Origin: JAAYJR01 sp964545315
GTDB lineage: Bacteria > Bacteroidota > Bacteroidia > Bacteroidales > Prolixibacteraceae
Assembly (NCBI GenBank): GCA_964545315.1
Contig: CAZJGI010000008.1
Coordinates: forward strand, 13,822 to 77,821
Length of the DNA stretch: 64,000 nucleotides
Reading direction: 5' to 3'
The position numbers were made by a program, and so were the translations under genes. The notes below the pieces were generated by a model, which worked only from the letters and a program-made list of their open reading frames with translations, did no database searches and was not told the origin of the DNA. Shown here piece after piece: positions 8,737 to 18,971 of the stretch (position 1 is its first letter; every line of letters starts with the position of its first letter).

Positions 8737-9567
8737 TTATAGTAAAGAACTTATAACTTCTGCGAATCCATCATTTTCATTTGAAGGGGCAACAGTAAAT
8801 CTGTTTTTTATACCTGCAGGTGCATTTTCAGTAATAAAAGAGCACGCTGTGAATTCAAGAAGGTCAATATCATTATAATCATTTCCGATCCCACAGGTTT
8901 CTTTAGGATGTATAGCAAGCAATTTGCATAATATGTCCATACCAAAGCCCTTTGATACTGACCTGTGAAATACTTCTACCCAGATAAAACCATTAGTAAC
9001 AGGAGATGAAGAACGTATGACCCTTATCTCTCCACAAATTGATTCTATTTCTGATTTTAAACAGGAAAAAATATTTTCATCTTCAGGAATAATAAGCAGA
9101 AACTGGCAAATGTCATTATCTGTTTTATAATTGTCGGGAAGGGATCTCGCAAAGGTATTATGTGATTTCAGGTAAAGGTCAAATTCTTTACAATCCTTTA
9201 GACCCCTGTAATACCATAAATTGTGATTATCAGGTGCCGGAGCAAATGCATAAAAACTGTAACTTTTTTGTACAAAATGTTCAATCAGCTTATTGGCAGA
9301 CTCCCCACTCATATTCCGGGTATATATATGCACATTATCTTTCCAGTCATATATACCTGCTCCTGAGGAATATACAATAAAATCAAATGGCACGTCCCGA
9401 TGAATTACCTCATGCACTTTCTGCATATTTCTGCCAGTGGCAACAACACGATATATATTTTTAGAACCAAGGATATGCAAAGCTTCTATATTACGGGCAC
9501 TTATCGAACGGTCATTTTTTAAAAATGTACCGTCAAGGTCAGTAGCTATCAGCTTAATATTATTCAT
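8737..9567 (-). CDS. HAD superfamily phosphatase, Cof/HAD-IIB type
   Basis: 276-aa cytoplasmic phosphohydrolase. Motif I is DLDGT (D10, D12), with the nucleophile and acid/base aspartates near the N-terminus. A C2B cap occupies the middle. Motif IV is GIGNDYNDIDLLEF near residues 228-241. This is the Cof/YbiV-type family that acts on sugar phosphates, flavin precursors and similar small molecules; the exact substrate is unknown. It lies between the TPR protein gene (12 bp upstream) and the M16 peptidase (7 bp downstream) in a tight minus-strand run. Confidence 0.9.
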   Translation of the reverse strand: MNNIKLIATDLDGTFLKNDRSISARNIEALHILGSKNIYRVVATGRNMQKVHEVIHRDVPFDFIVYSSGAGIYDWKDNVHIYTRNMSGESANKLIEHFVQKSYSFYAFAPAPDNHNLWYYRGLKDCKEFDLYLKSHNTFARSLPDNYKTDNDICQFLLIIPEDENIFSCLKSEIESICGEIRVIRSSSPVTNGFIWVEVFHRSVSKGFGMDILCKLLAIHPKETCGIGNDYNDIDLLEFTACSFITENAPAGIKNRFTVAPSNENDGFAEVISSLL

Positions 9568-9579
9568 GTATGTATATTC

Positions 9580-11808
9580 TTATTCTTCAATTACATATCT
9601 TAACTGGTCAAGCATAATAGGAACATCATCTTTATCAATGCCCTGCCGGATAAGGTGTGGTAAATCCTCATCAAATACTTCCATAAATTCAGTCTCTGAG
9701 AATCCGGCTTCTGATATAGACTTTGCATAAAAATCAAGAGCATCTTTCCGCTTGCCAAGGCTCCACCTGACATGTCCCATATTCATATAGTCATATTTAT
9801 TTGGCTTATCTTCAGTCAGCTTAAGAAAATATTTTTCTGCCTGCTCTTTTTTACCGGTTAAAAAAGAGCACCATCCAATTGGCCTCCAGACTTTCTTATT
9901 CCCCGGGGCAAGATATTCAACTTTAAAATAACATTTCAGCGCTTCTTCAAATCTGTCAAGCTCAAGAAAACAATGGCCAATATTGAGCTGATTGTTTAAA
10001 TTATCGGGATCTAATGATTCAGCAGCTTCATAATATTCAAGAGCTTTTGCCGGTTTTTTCAGATAGCGGTAGCAAAGAGCTGTTTTTTTTAGATTCCAGA
10101 TACGGTTTATGTCATATAATTCTGCTTTTAAATATGCATCAAGAGCTTCTTCATAATCACCAAGTTTTTGATGACAGAAAGCAATTTTTTGATATAATTC
10201 GCCTGACTTATGTTCTTCCAGCAAGTATTCATATATCTCACGTGCCTCTGCAAAATAATTTTTATTAAAATAATATTCAGAAATATTCCTTAATATCTCA
10301 TGATCTTCTTTAAGAATATCACTCAATATTTTCTTGTTATGAAAATCAAAGCGCCAGCTAAATATATCTTCAAGGTCTGCTTTGCGGGGAAAAAGCTTAT
10401 AAAACCTGTACAAGTCCTGAATATATTGGTTTGAGATAAATTCAGATTTACTGCCGGGAATAATTATTTCTTCGTCTTTTTTCAGTTCACTGAACTGATC
10501 CAACTCATTTTTCATCCCCTGCAACATGAATTCCAAATTATCTTTTGGCAGGTTTTTTATACTGAAACAAAATGAATATTTATCAGAATTACATAATATT
10601 GGTGCAGAATTAATTGTCTCAATAAAATTACGTGTTATCTGATCAGATTGATCAAAAATTTCTGAAATAGCAGGATTCTCAATAAAAAACGGGATAAACC
10701 AGTTACCTGTTTCCATAAAAAAGGGAAATGATTTTAGCATTGCAAAGGACCCCATGAATACATCAGCCCCCTCCATTTGCAACTTGGAAAACTCCTCCAT
10801 TTTATTCATCAGTCCCGGCGAATCTTTAAATATCTGCTCCCATTCAGGATTTTTATCGTCTCCCGATTCATCTTCCATCAGGCTTTCAAGGTTTATTTTA
10901 TTTTTCAGGTTCGGACTTATTTTTATCATCTCAGGAATAATCTCATCCCTGATTATTTTTTGAAGTTTTTCAGTTTCCTTGCTCCTTATAAACTGTATAA
11001 TTATCTTCTCCAGGTTCAATTTAAAATTCCGGTTTTCATTAAGAATCTTTAGCCTGCCGCGAATGGCAGGATAATTCAGCAACCTGTTGTCATATTTATA
11101 TAAATTGATAAGCACTCCGGTCAGTGCTCTCTGCTTAAGTTCTTCTTCATCACTGTCATAAATATCAAACAATAATGAAAATTTTACTTCATCAAAAAAT
11201 CTCTGAAGGCTCAGTACCAGGGCTGAAAGTACAAAAGACTTGTAGGGGATATCTATCGCCGGGCTGAGAAAAAATTCCTGAATGGAATTTTTTTCAAGAT
11301 TATCAATTTTATCAATGAACCAAATATGATAAAAGAGCCTGTAGATTTTTTTTTGATGTTCGACAGCCTCAGAATGGCTGGTTGAGTTGTTGCTTTTTGA
11401 AGTATTACTGTGCAATTCAAGTCCATCAGGCAGGTATAAATCTTCTATATCTGAAATATATGATTTCAAATCAGTGATAATATCATTTTTAAAGATTCTT
11501 TTTTTTTCATACTCGACTGAGGAAGAAAACCTGAGCCTTACAGCTTCATATACTTTATCTGCAATTTCGAATACTGACACAATTAATTTCCGGTATACTC
11601 TCTGTCTTTCGGGATCATTAATACCTTCCACAGTATATTTAAGCATGAAGTGATATGTCTCCTCCAGGTTTCTGTATTCGTCGTAATAAGCTCCAAGACT
11701 GTTATCACTAATCAGTTTACCTAAAAGGTCAAATGCCGGTTTTAACTTTCGTTCAGCTAAGTTCTTACATATATTGTCATATTTTGCCTTTAGCTCTTTA
11801 TCTGTCAT
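9580..11808 (-). CDS. Large TPR-repeat protein of unknown function
   Basis: 742-aa protein without a signal peptide or membrane segments. The first 500 residues are helical, rich in Lys, Glu and Asn, and match no family I recognise. From about residue 515 to 702 there are at least five consecutive tetratricopeptide repeats with the usual spacing of aromatic and alanine residues (for example AREIYEYLLEE, ALEYYEAAESLDPDN, EALKCYFKVEYLAPGN). It is probably a cytoplasmic scaffold. It heads the run TPR-HAD-M16 and has a good promoter candidate at 11826-11855. No partner can be named from context. Confidence 0.8.
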   Translation of the reverse strand: MTDKELKAKYDNICKNLAERKLKPAFDLLGKLISDNSLGAYYDEYRNLEETYHFMLKYTVEGINDPERQRVYRKLIVSVFEIADKVYEAVRLRFSSSVEYEKKRIFKNDIITDLKSYISDIEDLYLPDGLELHSNTSKSNNSTSHSEAVEHQKKIYRLFYHIWFIDKIDNLEKNSIQEFFLSPAIDIPYKSFVLSALVLSLQRFFDEVKFSLLFDIYDSDEEELKQRALTGVLINLYKYDNRLLNYPAIRGRLKILNENRNFKLNLEKIIIQFIRSKETEKLQKIIRDEIIPEMIKISPNLKNKINLESLMEDESGDDKNPEWEQIFKDSPGLMNKMEEFSKLQMEGADVFMGSFAMLKSFPFFMETGNWFIPFFIENPAISEIFDQSDQITRNFIETINSAPILCNSDKYSFCFSIKNLPKDNLEFMLQGMKNELDQFSELKKDEEIIIPGSKSEFISNQYIQDLYRFYKLFPRKADLEDIFSWRFDFHNKKILSDILKEDHEILRNISEYYFNKNYFAEAREIYEYLLEEHKSGELYQKIAFCHQKLGDYEEALDAYLKAELYDINRIWNLKKTALCYRYLKKPAKALEYYEAAESLDPDNLNNQLNIGHCFLELDRFEEALKCYFKVEYLAPGNKKVWRPIGWCSFLTGKKEQAEKYFLKLTEDKPNKYDYMNMGHVRWSLGKRKDALDFYAKSISEAGFSETEFMEVFDEDLPHLIRQGIDKDDVPIMLDQLRYVIEE

Positions 11809-11825
11809 AATATCTTTTGTTCATT

Positions 11826-11855
11826 CAAAAATAGATGAAATAACCATTCATCAAA
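11826..11855 (-). promoter_or_regulatory. Bacteroidota-type promoter for the TPR gene
   Basis: On the minus strand, a -33 TTTG (11852-11855) and an exact -7 TAttTTTG (11826-11833) are separated by 18 nt, giving a leader of only about 10-17 nt before the ATG at 11808. The spacing is slightly short of the usual 19-21 nt. Confidence 0.45.
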
Positions 11856-11901
11856 AATCAAACCACTTCATCAGGATGGATCATAATGCTAAATTGTCAT
11901 A

Positions 11902-14900
11902 TTAAAATGAATTAATCCTTATCTCAATGTCATTGATTCCCGGGTTCAGCCTGATTGATCCGAATACAGGATTTATATGCTCCCCGTTAAGCGTTATAAC
12001 ACTTTGGGATGAGATATAAATATTAAATTCACCGGCCATATTTGCAGGTAATGTGATTGAATATTTTTGTAACCTGCTATTTACATATTCATATTGGCCT
12101 TTTATTTTTCCACGAATTGTTGGCGTAATTAGAGAGCTGGTTTTGAGGTCACCCATCTGTGGTTCAATTTTGACAAGTCCGAATCCCGGGGTTAAGGGTT
12201 GTATTCCCCACAACCAACGGGCAACAGTATTAGCCGGCACGGCACCCCAGGCATGATTCCAGTCCGAGTTTGGTTTATATTTCATATCCCACGCTTCCAT
12301 TGTGATTGTTGATCCTGTCCTTATCATGTTCCACCAGCTCCTTACTTTTTTAGATCTCATAAGATCAAGTGCATACTGATCTTCGCCGGCTTTGTATAAG
12401 CCTTCCATCAAAAACTGTGACCCGTAAACGCTACAAGCCATCCCTCTCGATTTAACAAACTCAGCGACTGACTTTTTATACTTGTCAGGTACTATATCGA
12501 ATGCAAGTGGCAACATATTAGAATGAAGTGATGAATGATCTGCACCTTCACCATCAATATATATACCTTTTTCATGATCAAACAGTTTCTCATTAATAGT
12601 TTTTTTGACTTTTGCTGCCATATACTGAAATTCTGCCTGATCGGCAGGTTTATTAAGCAGTCCGGCAATTTCTGCCATTATCTTCATATTTTCATAAAAA
12701 AAGCAGTTTACCACTGTATTGACGGGCAACATCTGGTGCCCGTCACTTTCGCCTTTCGGGTCAGCCAGGTCCCAGCCTGTTCCTTTAGCAGACTGAGGCC
12801 AGTCAACAATATCCCTGAGTCTTTTTGTAGTATCTGCAAAACCAATCTTTTTCATAAACTCAGCTGTTACCTTACCGGTTTGGGAACTGATCAAGCCGTC
12901 TTCACGTACCAAACCAATCAATGTCTTATTTTTCAGTATATCATAATATTCTTTGATCAGTTCTGTATCTCCTGTATAATAATAATCCTGATAGATCATT
13001 AATGCTGTATGCAGGAGCCATTCAGTCGGCCATGTCGGATGATCCATAAAATATTCTATGGTCTGTTTTGCAATTGCATATTCACGATCGGTGCAATAAT
13101 GACCTAACTGGTTAATATAGGCATCAGCTTCATAGGGAATACGTTCCCTGTCCCCATCAATATACAGGCCGGCAAAAGATGTTGCTTTCATACTGTATTT
13201 GCAGATATCCCAGACCTGATTTAAGATTTCATCGGAGCTGTTAAAACTGCTCTGATCATAATCAAAGTAATAGAAATATGCTTTTTGACGAATATTTTCA
13301 GGTTTGATACTCATTGATGCATTATCAATCTCACAATATCTGAAAGGCATTATCACTCCAAATGAGTCAGGTAGTAGTATGGCATCACCTGAGGTATTCC
13401 TTTTATCAGGAGGAAGGTCTAGAATGTAATGCTGCTTTTCAGGGCTTACATTTAAAATTACTTCCTGATAACGGATTGTGCCACCGGGATTCATGTCAAT
13501 CCTGCCATTTAAAATTTTTTCTCCTAACCGGACAGTAAGGGCTTCTGCTTTCTGGGCATCATAGTCAAGTTCCAGTGTTCCAAAAGCATCCTTTCCAAAG
13601 CCTACCAGGTAAGTATCACCAATTTTTTTAAATTCGACTGGTGATATTTTTTCAACCTGAAAGAAGTTACCTGTTGTAATATTGCCTGCAAATGAGCCTG
13701 TATGAAATTCCTGTACATCTGAGTATTCAGAAAGCCGGTTGTCTGCATCAAAAATTCTCACCTTCCAGAAATATGTCTTACCCGGTTTTAGCTCTTCACC
13801 TGCATGTTCTATATTAACTGAGTTACTGCTTCTAACCGGTTTACTATCCCATATGTCCCCAATATTATTATCAATTTTTGATCTGGATGATGACACCAGA
13901 ATTTGATAGGCCTTCTGTACAACTGCCCCATCAGGCACTATCCAGCAATACTCAGGCCTTTCATCATTTATAAGGGTTTTTTCCGGCTCTCTGATATACT
14001 CAACCATAAGCCCGTGAGGAATACCTGAATTTTTATCAGTATAACCAGCTATTAACCTGTTACATGCTTGCCTCAGTTTACCAAGTGTTTCTTTATAATC
14101 AACATTGCCTGCCAGGTTATTAGTTTCCTCAGGGTCATCTTTAAGATTATACAACTCTTCGATCGATTTATCATTAATGTACCTGAAATATTTCCATTCT
14201 GAAGTGCGCACACCTTCACTTGGAGGGATATTTTCAAACTCCCACAGATGTTCAATCAGGATGGTGTCCCGGTTCAATGATATTTTCTCACCTGTCACCA
14301 GAGGAACAAGGCTTTTGCCCTGCCATGATGAAGGTTTTTCAGCTCCTGCGATATCGATAATGGTTGCAGGAATGTCAACATTCAAGGCCATATCCTCAAT
14401 ATCTTTGTGTTTTTTCTCACGCGGATCATAAATAATAAGAGGCACTCTGACAGAATTATCATACATTAGCCATTTTCCGGCCAGTTGTCTTTCCCCAAGA
14501 AAATAACCGTTATCTCCCATTATGATGATAACCGTATTTTTATCAATACCTTTTTCATGAAGTTTATTTCTGATTTTGGCTATTTCCATATCGATACCAT
14601 ATATCATCCGATAATAGCCTTTTATACTATGCTGGTATTTTTCAGACGTATCAAACCTCCATGTCCACCGCAACCTGTTAAATCCGTTCTTAACAGGCGC
14701 TGGTAGCTGGTCAAAATAATGATTATCAGCCAGTTTAGGATCAGGCATATTTATGTCATTATATAATTTGCCCGGTTCCTCCTGCCAGAAATACTGATCC
14801 GGTGCAGGGTCATGTGCATGAGGTGCACTAAAACTCAGGGAGAGGCAAAAAGGTTTCCCTGAAGGAACATTGTCAATAAATTCAAGAGCTCTCTCACCGG

Positions 14901-15444
14901 TATATCTTGTCAAATGCACAGAATCTCCATTTAGTGTTTTATAATAGTATCCCCGGCGATCAGGGAACCGGCCGTTACGGTCATAATCTTCAATAATATC
15001 AAAGAGATTTTCTTTTTCGGTTGAATTAACTCCAAATTTGCCGAAAAATCCGGTAAAATAACCCTCCTTTTTTAACACAACAGGGTATGATTCCATGAAA
15101 TATTCCTTTTTTAACGGACCTGTTTGAAATGTATACTTATGTGTACGTTCATGCAATCCTGAAAAAATAGTTGCACGGCTTGCTGAACATATTGGTGTAG
15201 TAACCACAGCATTTCTGAAATAAACTCCGCTCCGGGCGAGCTTATCCATTTCAGGAGTTTGAATAATAGGATTTCCGGAATAACCAAGTGCATCCCACCG
15301 CTGATCGTCGGTTAAAATAAAAATAATATTAGGTTTGATTTTTCCCCTGTCATTCAGATTTTGCCCGGCCATTTTGCCCCCACTAAAGAGAAAAAGGATA
15401 CAAGTGAAAATAGATACTGTTAATTTTTCTTTTGATAAATTCAT
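11902..15444 (-). CDS. Fusion protein: type I sulfatase + GH78-type alpha-L-rhamnosidase
   Basis: 1180-aa secreted enzyme with a hydrophobic signal segment (about residues 8-27). Residues about 36-480 are a formylglycine sulfatase with metal-binding DDQR (46-49) and the maturation motif CSASR (86-90), where Cys86 would be converted to formylglycine. A linker carrying an Ig/Fn3-like segment (about 490-590) leads to a GH78-like (alpha/alpha)6 module to the C-terminus. That module carries DGDRERIPYEAD at 763-774, where E767 and D774 keep the seven-residue spacing of the GH78 acid and second carboxylate. The same architecture is known from the ulvan locus of Formosa agariphila (an S1_25 sulfatase joined to GH78). 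It would remove sulfate and rhamnose from one substrate. It starts 29 bp after the buk stop on the same strand, so read-through is possible. The frame is continuous with no sign of an assembly join. Confidence 0.9.
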   Translation of the reverse strand: MNLSKEKLTVSIFTCILFLFSGGKMAGQNLNDRGKIKPNIIFILTDDQRWDALGYSGNPIIQTPEMDKLARSGVYFRNAVVTTPICSASRATIFSGLHERTHKYTFQTGPLKKEYFMESYPVVLKKEGYFTGFFGKFGVNSTEKENLFDIIEDYDRNGRFPDRRGYYYKTLNGDSVHLTRYTGERALEFIDNVPSGKPFCLSLSFSAPHAHDPAPDQYFWQEEPGKLYNDINMPDPKLADNHYFDQLPAPVKNGFNRLRWTWRFDTSEKYQHSIKGYYRMIYGIDMEIAKIRNKLHEKGIDKNTVIIIMGDNGYFLGERQLAGKWLMYDNSVRVPLIIYDPREKKHKDIEDMALNVDIPATIIDIAGAEKPSSWQGKSLVPLVTGEKISLNRDTILIEHLWEFENIPPSEGVRTSEWKYFRYINDKSIEELYNLKDDPEETNNLAGNVDYKETLGKLRQACNRLIAGYTDKNSGIPHGLMVEYIREPEKTLINDERPEYCWIVPDGAVVQKAYQILVSSSRSKIDNNIGDIWDSKPVRSSNSVNIEHAGEELKPGKTYFWKVRIFDADNRLSEYSDVQEFHTGSFAGNITTGNFFQVEKISPVEFKKIGDTYLVGFGKDAFGTLELDYDAQKAEALTVRLGEKILNGRIDMNPGGTIRYQEVILNVSPEKQHYILDLPPDKRNTSGDAILLPDSFGVIMPFRYCEIDNASMSIKPENIRQKAYFYYFDYDQSSFNSSDEILNQVWDICKYSMKATSFAGLYIDGDRERIPYEADAYINQLGHYCTDREYAIAKQTIEYFMDHPTWPTEWLLHTALMIYQDYYYTGDTELIKEYYDILKNKTLIGLVREDGLISSQTGKVTAEFMKKIGFADTTKRLRDIVDWPQSAKGTGWDLADPKGESDGHQMLPVNTVVNCFFYENMKIMAEIAGLLNKPADQAEFQYMAAKVKKTINEKLFDHEKGIYIDGEGADHSSLHSNMLPLAFDIVPDKYKKSVAEFVKSRGMACSVYGSQFLMEGLYKAGEDQYALDLMRSKKVRSWWNMIRTGSTITMEAWDMKYKPNSDWNHAWGAVPANTVARWLWGIQPLTPGFGLVKIEPQMGDLKTSSLITPTIRGKIKGQYEYVNSRLQKYSITLPANMAGEFNIYISSQSVITLNGEHINPVFGSIRLNPGINDIEIRINSF

Positions 15445-15473
15445 AAAATTAAATGTTATTAGAAGTTATTAAT

Positions 15474-16571
15474 TTATCCGGATATCCCGGCTATATTTAA
15501 TTTTGAATACTCTTTAGCTATATCTTCTCCCCTGGCAAGGCGAAGAGCACTTATGGCCAATGCCTCAAGCTCATCTTCGCCAGGATAATTGAAAAGAGGT
15601 GCAATAAAAGATGTTTTTGATCTTATGTAATTTTCCAAATTACTGTTATGGGCCATTCCGCCGGTAAGCAGGATTGCATCTACTTTTCCTTCCAAAACTA
15701 CAGCCATCTCTCCGATGAATTTTGCAACCTGATAAAACAGGGCCTCTCTAATAAGTCTTGCCTTGTTGTCTCCGGTATTGGCAAGTCTTTCCACCTCTTT
15801 ATCACTGTTAGTTCCCAAATAGCCAACATATCCACCTTCACCAACAATCATACGGCGTATCTGTTCTTCAGTATAATTACCTCTACAGCAAATAGTTACC
15901 AATTGACCGGAAGGCAGAGTACCTGATCTTTCGGGGCTAAACGGGCCTTCACCGTCAAAAGCATTATTAACATCAACGACACGACCGTTTTTATGAGCCC
16001 CAACAGAAATTCCACCACCGAGATGTACAACAATAAGCCTCAGTGATTCATATTTCTTACCAACATTTTTAGCATGCATACGGGCAGTAGCTTTTTGGTT
16101 TAATGCATGAAAAACAGAATGTCTTATAAATTTAGGATGGCCTGCAATCCTGGCTACTTCATCCATTTCGTCAGTAACTACGGGGTCAGCTATGTAAGCA
16201 ACAGCCCCTGGTATTTGCATAGCAATAAAATCGGCCAGAAGAGGTCCGAGGTTACTTGCATGCTGCCCCATCACACCTTCTCTTACATGCTGAAGCATCA
16301 GACTATTGACCTTGTAAACGCCAGATTCTGTAGGATAAGTCAGTCCGCCTCTTCCCATTATTATTTTAATGGCATCAACATCTATATTTTCTTCAACAAG
16401 TGCATCAACGATCAGCCCTTTTCGAAAATCAAACTGGTCAATTACATTCCTGTATGCCAGAATCTCATCAACAGAATGACGAATGGCTTTTTTCAAAACG
16501 CATTTTTCATCAAAATATACAGCAAATTTTGTTGATGTGGATCCCGGATTTATTGCAAGTATTCTATGCAT
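15474..16571 (-). CDS. buk: Butyrate kinase
   Basis: 365-aa ASKHA-fold kinase that interconverts butyryl phosphate plus ADP with butyrate plus ATP. The N-terminal phosphate-binding motif is ILAINPGSTSTKFA; VVHLGGGISVGAH and LTGGMAHN follow at the expected places. Length is typical for Buk (about 355-370) and shorter than acetate kinase. Its start overlaps the ptb stop by 8 nt (ATGCATAG), a clear coupled ptb-buk pair. The true substrate could include isobutyrate, isovalerate or other branched acids. Confidence 0.93.
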   Translation of the reverse strand: MHRILAINPGSTSTKFAVYFDEKCVLKKAIRHSVDEILAYRNVIDQFDFRKGLIVDALVEENIDVDAIKIIMGRGGLTYPTESGVYKVNSLMLQHVREGVMGQHASNLGPLLADFIAMQIPGAVAYIADPVVTDEMDEVARIAGHPKFIRHSVFHALNQKATARMHAKNVGKKYESLRLIVVHLGGGISVGAHKNGRVVDVNNAFDGEGPFSPERSGTLPSGQLVTICCRGNYTEEQIRRMIVGEGGYVGYLGTNSDKEVERLANTGDNKARLIREALFYQVAKFIGEMAVVLEGKVDAILLTGGMAHNSNLENYIRSKTSFIAPLFNYPGEDELEALAISALRLARGEDIAKEYSKLNIAGISG

Positions 16572-17487
16572 TATAACACTCTCCCTGACTGATCAGTGTA
16601 GCTAAAGCTATGGAATTCAATTTAGTTTTTTCATCATCACCTCTTGACGATACCACTACAGGAACCTTTGCCCCGGCAATTATACCTGCCATTTGTGCAT
16701 TGCATAGTTTTGAATTGGTTTTATAAAAAACATTAGCTGCATCTATATTGGGAAAAAGAAGTGCATCTGCATCGCCGGCTACAGATGATTTAAACCCTTT
16801 AATTGTTGCTGCTTCATTATTAAGTGCAACATCAAGCGCCATGGGTCCGTCAACGATACCACCTTCTATCTGTCCTGCTTCTGCCATTTTTGCAATTACA
16901 GCACCATCGATACATGATTGTAAAGAAATAAGAATCTGCTCTGTTGGGGCAATAACAGCAATTTTCGGATTTTTAATACCAAATGCCCTGGTGGTACTGA
17001 TAAGGTAAGATATTAGTTTAATTTTTTGCGACAAGTCAGGATATGGAATAACCCCTGCATCTGAGAAAAACAGTAATTTATGATAGAAAGGATTCTGCAT
17101 TAAAGCTATATGACTTAGTATCCCCTTATTGGGGACTAATCCAAAATCTTTTTCAAGGATTACTTTCATAAATTTATCTGTGGAAATAAATCCTTTCATT
17201 ATCACGTCAGCATCACCATCCTTTATCAGTTTAACAGCTTTTTGAACCGCCTCATTCTCTGATTCAGAATGGACAACAGAAAATTTTTTTATATCGATTT
17301 TCATACTTTTACAGGTATCCTCAATTTCACTACGGTCACCTGTAAGAATAGCTGTTACCAGGCCAAGGTTAACAGACATATCCAATGCTTCCAATGTATT
17401 CGCATCAATGCCGTTAGCAGCCACGACCCTTCTACCCGGTAGTTTTTTTACAGTTTCCAGGAGTTCATTAAAATTATTGATTTCCAT
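16564..17487 (-). CDS. ptb: Phosphate butyryltransferase
   Basis: 307-aa phosphotransacylase-family enzyme that converts butyryl-CoA plus phosphate to butyryl phosphate. The length and the overlapping buk gene separate it from acetyl-specific Pta. Family-typical stretches include KGFISTDKFMKVIL, VIAPTEQILISLQSCIDGAVIAKMA and GPMALDVALN. A 131-bp gap separates it from ackA upstream on the same strand, where a separate promoter is possible, though no clean TAnnTTTG box was seen. Confidence 0.92.
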   Translation of the reverse strand: MEINNFNELLETVKKLPGRRVVAANGIDANTLEALDMSVNLGLVTAILTGDRSEIEDTCKSMKIDIKKFSVVHSESENEAVQKAVKLIKDGDADVIMKGFISTDKFMKVILEKDFGLVPNKGILSHIALMQNPFYHKLLFFSDAGVIPYPDLSQKIKLISYLISTTRAFGIKNPKIAVIAPTEQILISLQSCIDGAVIAKMAEAGQIEGGIVDGPMALDVALNNEAATIKGFKSSVAGDADALLFPNIDAANVFYKTNSKLCNAQMAGIIAGAKVPVVVSSRGDDEKTKLNSIALATLISQGECYNA

Positions 17488-17618
17488 AGTTCAATTTTTC
17501 TACTAAATTAGAATAATCAAGCTAACATTCAGAAAATAATTATCATGAAAATTAATATTTTTATAAATGAACAAAATGTTAGTTGATATAACTTCCTGCT
17601 TAGCAGTTTTTAATTTTT

Positions 17619-18815
17619 TTACATTTGTAAAATTGCCATACATTCCCTGGCAATCATTAACTCCTCCCTTGCCGGTATAATTACAATTTTAGCCTTAGAT
17701 TCTGTCTTATTAATAAAACCTTCCCTGCCATTAAACTCCCGGTTTAATTTTTTCGAAAGCTTTATACCCAGGCAATCAAGCTTTTTACATATTTCTTCTC
17801 TTGCAAAAATACTGTTTTCACCAATTCCCCCTGTGAATATTAAAATATCTGCACCACCCATAGCGGCTGTATAAGCACCTATATATTTTTTTACCCTGTA
17901 ATGATAAACTTCAAGTGCAATGCGGGCATTAGCAGAACCATTCAAGGCAGCTTCCGCGACAATTCTGTAATCTGGTGAAATACCAGATAATCCAAGCAGG
18001 CCGCCCTTTCTGTTTATCAAGTCCTGTATATCATCAGTTGAAAAATTAAAATTATTCTGAAGGTATACTAAAATGCCTGCATCAATATCTCCACTTCTGG
18101 TCCCCATCATCACTCCCTCAACCGGAGTTAACCCCATAGATGTATCAAGCGACCTGCCGTTCTTGACTGCCGCTAAAGAAGCTCCATTTCCCAAATGACA
18201 TGAAACGATTTTACTTTTGTAATAATTCAGGCCTGTCATCATACATGCACGTTGTGTGACGTATTTATGAGAACTTCCGTGAAATCCGTAACGCCTTATA
18301 CCGTAATTTTTGTATAAATCCAACGGTATCCCATACAGATATGCTTTAGGCGGCATGGTCTGATGGAATGCTGTGTCGAATACACCTGCCTGCATGACAG
18401 CAGGTAATAATTTCCGCAGAGTCTTAATACCTTCAAGATTAGCAGGATAATGTAAAGGAGCAAGCGGAATACATGATTCCATGTATGAGAGAAACTCCTC
18501 AGTTATTACCTTACAGGATGAACCCTCTTCCCCGCCGTGTATAAGCCTGTGGCCGACAATATCTATTTCACCGGGAGAAGACAAACAACGGTTCACAGGA
18601 TCAGTCAATGTATCAATAATTGACTTCATACACCGACTGTATGTAAAACCATCCCATGATCTATAAACCATGTTGCCTTTGACCTGATATTTAAAATCTG
18701 TGTCTCCTGTGGAGTTTCTTTCCATCTTTCCATGAATTAAAATTATTTCATCAGGCATTGAGAAAAGATGAAATTTCACAGATGAACTACCGCAATTTAT
18801 GACCAGGATATTCAT
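17619..18815 (-). CDS. ackA: Acetate kinase
   Basis: 398-aa kinase making ATP from acetyl phosphate. Signatures: NCGSSSVKFHLF at the N-terminus, VFDTAFHQTMP, RRYGFHGSSHKYV and GNGASLAA, then IFTGGIGENS near the C-terminus. Length is standard. No pta gene lies in the window; the neighbouring ptb might supply acyl phosphate or pta may be elsewhere. It is divergent from acs with about 156 bp between start codons, so acetate-producing and acetate-activating enzymes share one regulatory region. Confidence 0.95.
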   Translation of the reverse strand: MNILVINCGSSSVKFHLFSMPDEIILIHGKMERNSTGDTDFKYQVKGNMVYRSWDGFTYSRCMKSIIDTLTDPVNRCLSSPGEIDIVGHRLIHGGEEGSSCKVITEEFLSYMESCIPLAPLHYPANLEGIKTLRKLLPAVMQAGVFDTAFHQTMPPKAYLYGIPLDLYKNYGIRRYGFHGSSHKYVTQRACMMTGLNYYKSKIVSCHLGNGASLAAVKNGRSLDTSMGLTPVEGVMMGTRSGDIDAGILVYLQNNFNFSTDDIQDLINRKGGLLGLSGISPDYRIVAEAALNGSANARIALEVYHYRVKKYIGAYTAAMGGADILIFTGGIGENSIFAREEICKKLDCLGIKLSKKLNREFNGREGFINKTESKAKIVIIPAREELMIARECMAILQM

Positions 18816-18971
18816 TTCTGTTAATATTTAAAACTATTGACTAATTTGTTCATAAATTAAATATAAATAAGTGTTATACAATATATTAAATATATTTCAA
18901 AAGCGGATATTTCTTATTATTTTGGCGCCGATTTGTTAAATGGTATTTTGAAAAACTTAAATTATTGTACT

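Noticed and set aside
12535..13002. 155-codon open frame on the plus strand
   Set aside because: It lies wholly antisense to the GH78 module of the fusion protein and shows no domain pattern.
15445..15473. Assembly join or frameshift explaining the sulfatase-rhamnosidase fusion
   Set aside because: The linker region is continuous coding sequence with an Ig-like segment, and a similar fusion is known in ulvan degraders.
18933..18971. Upstream in-frame start giving 13 extra residues on Acs
   Set aside because: The extra residues are unlike Acs N-termini, while the ATG at 18972 gives the normal family start.
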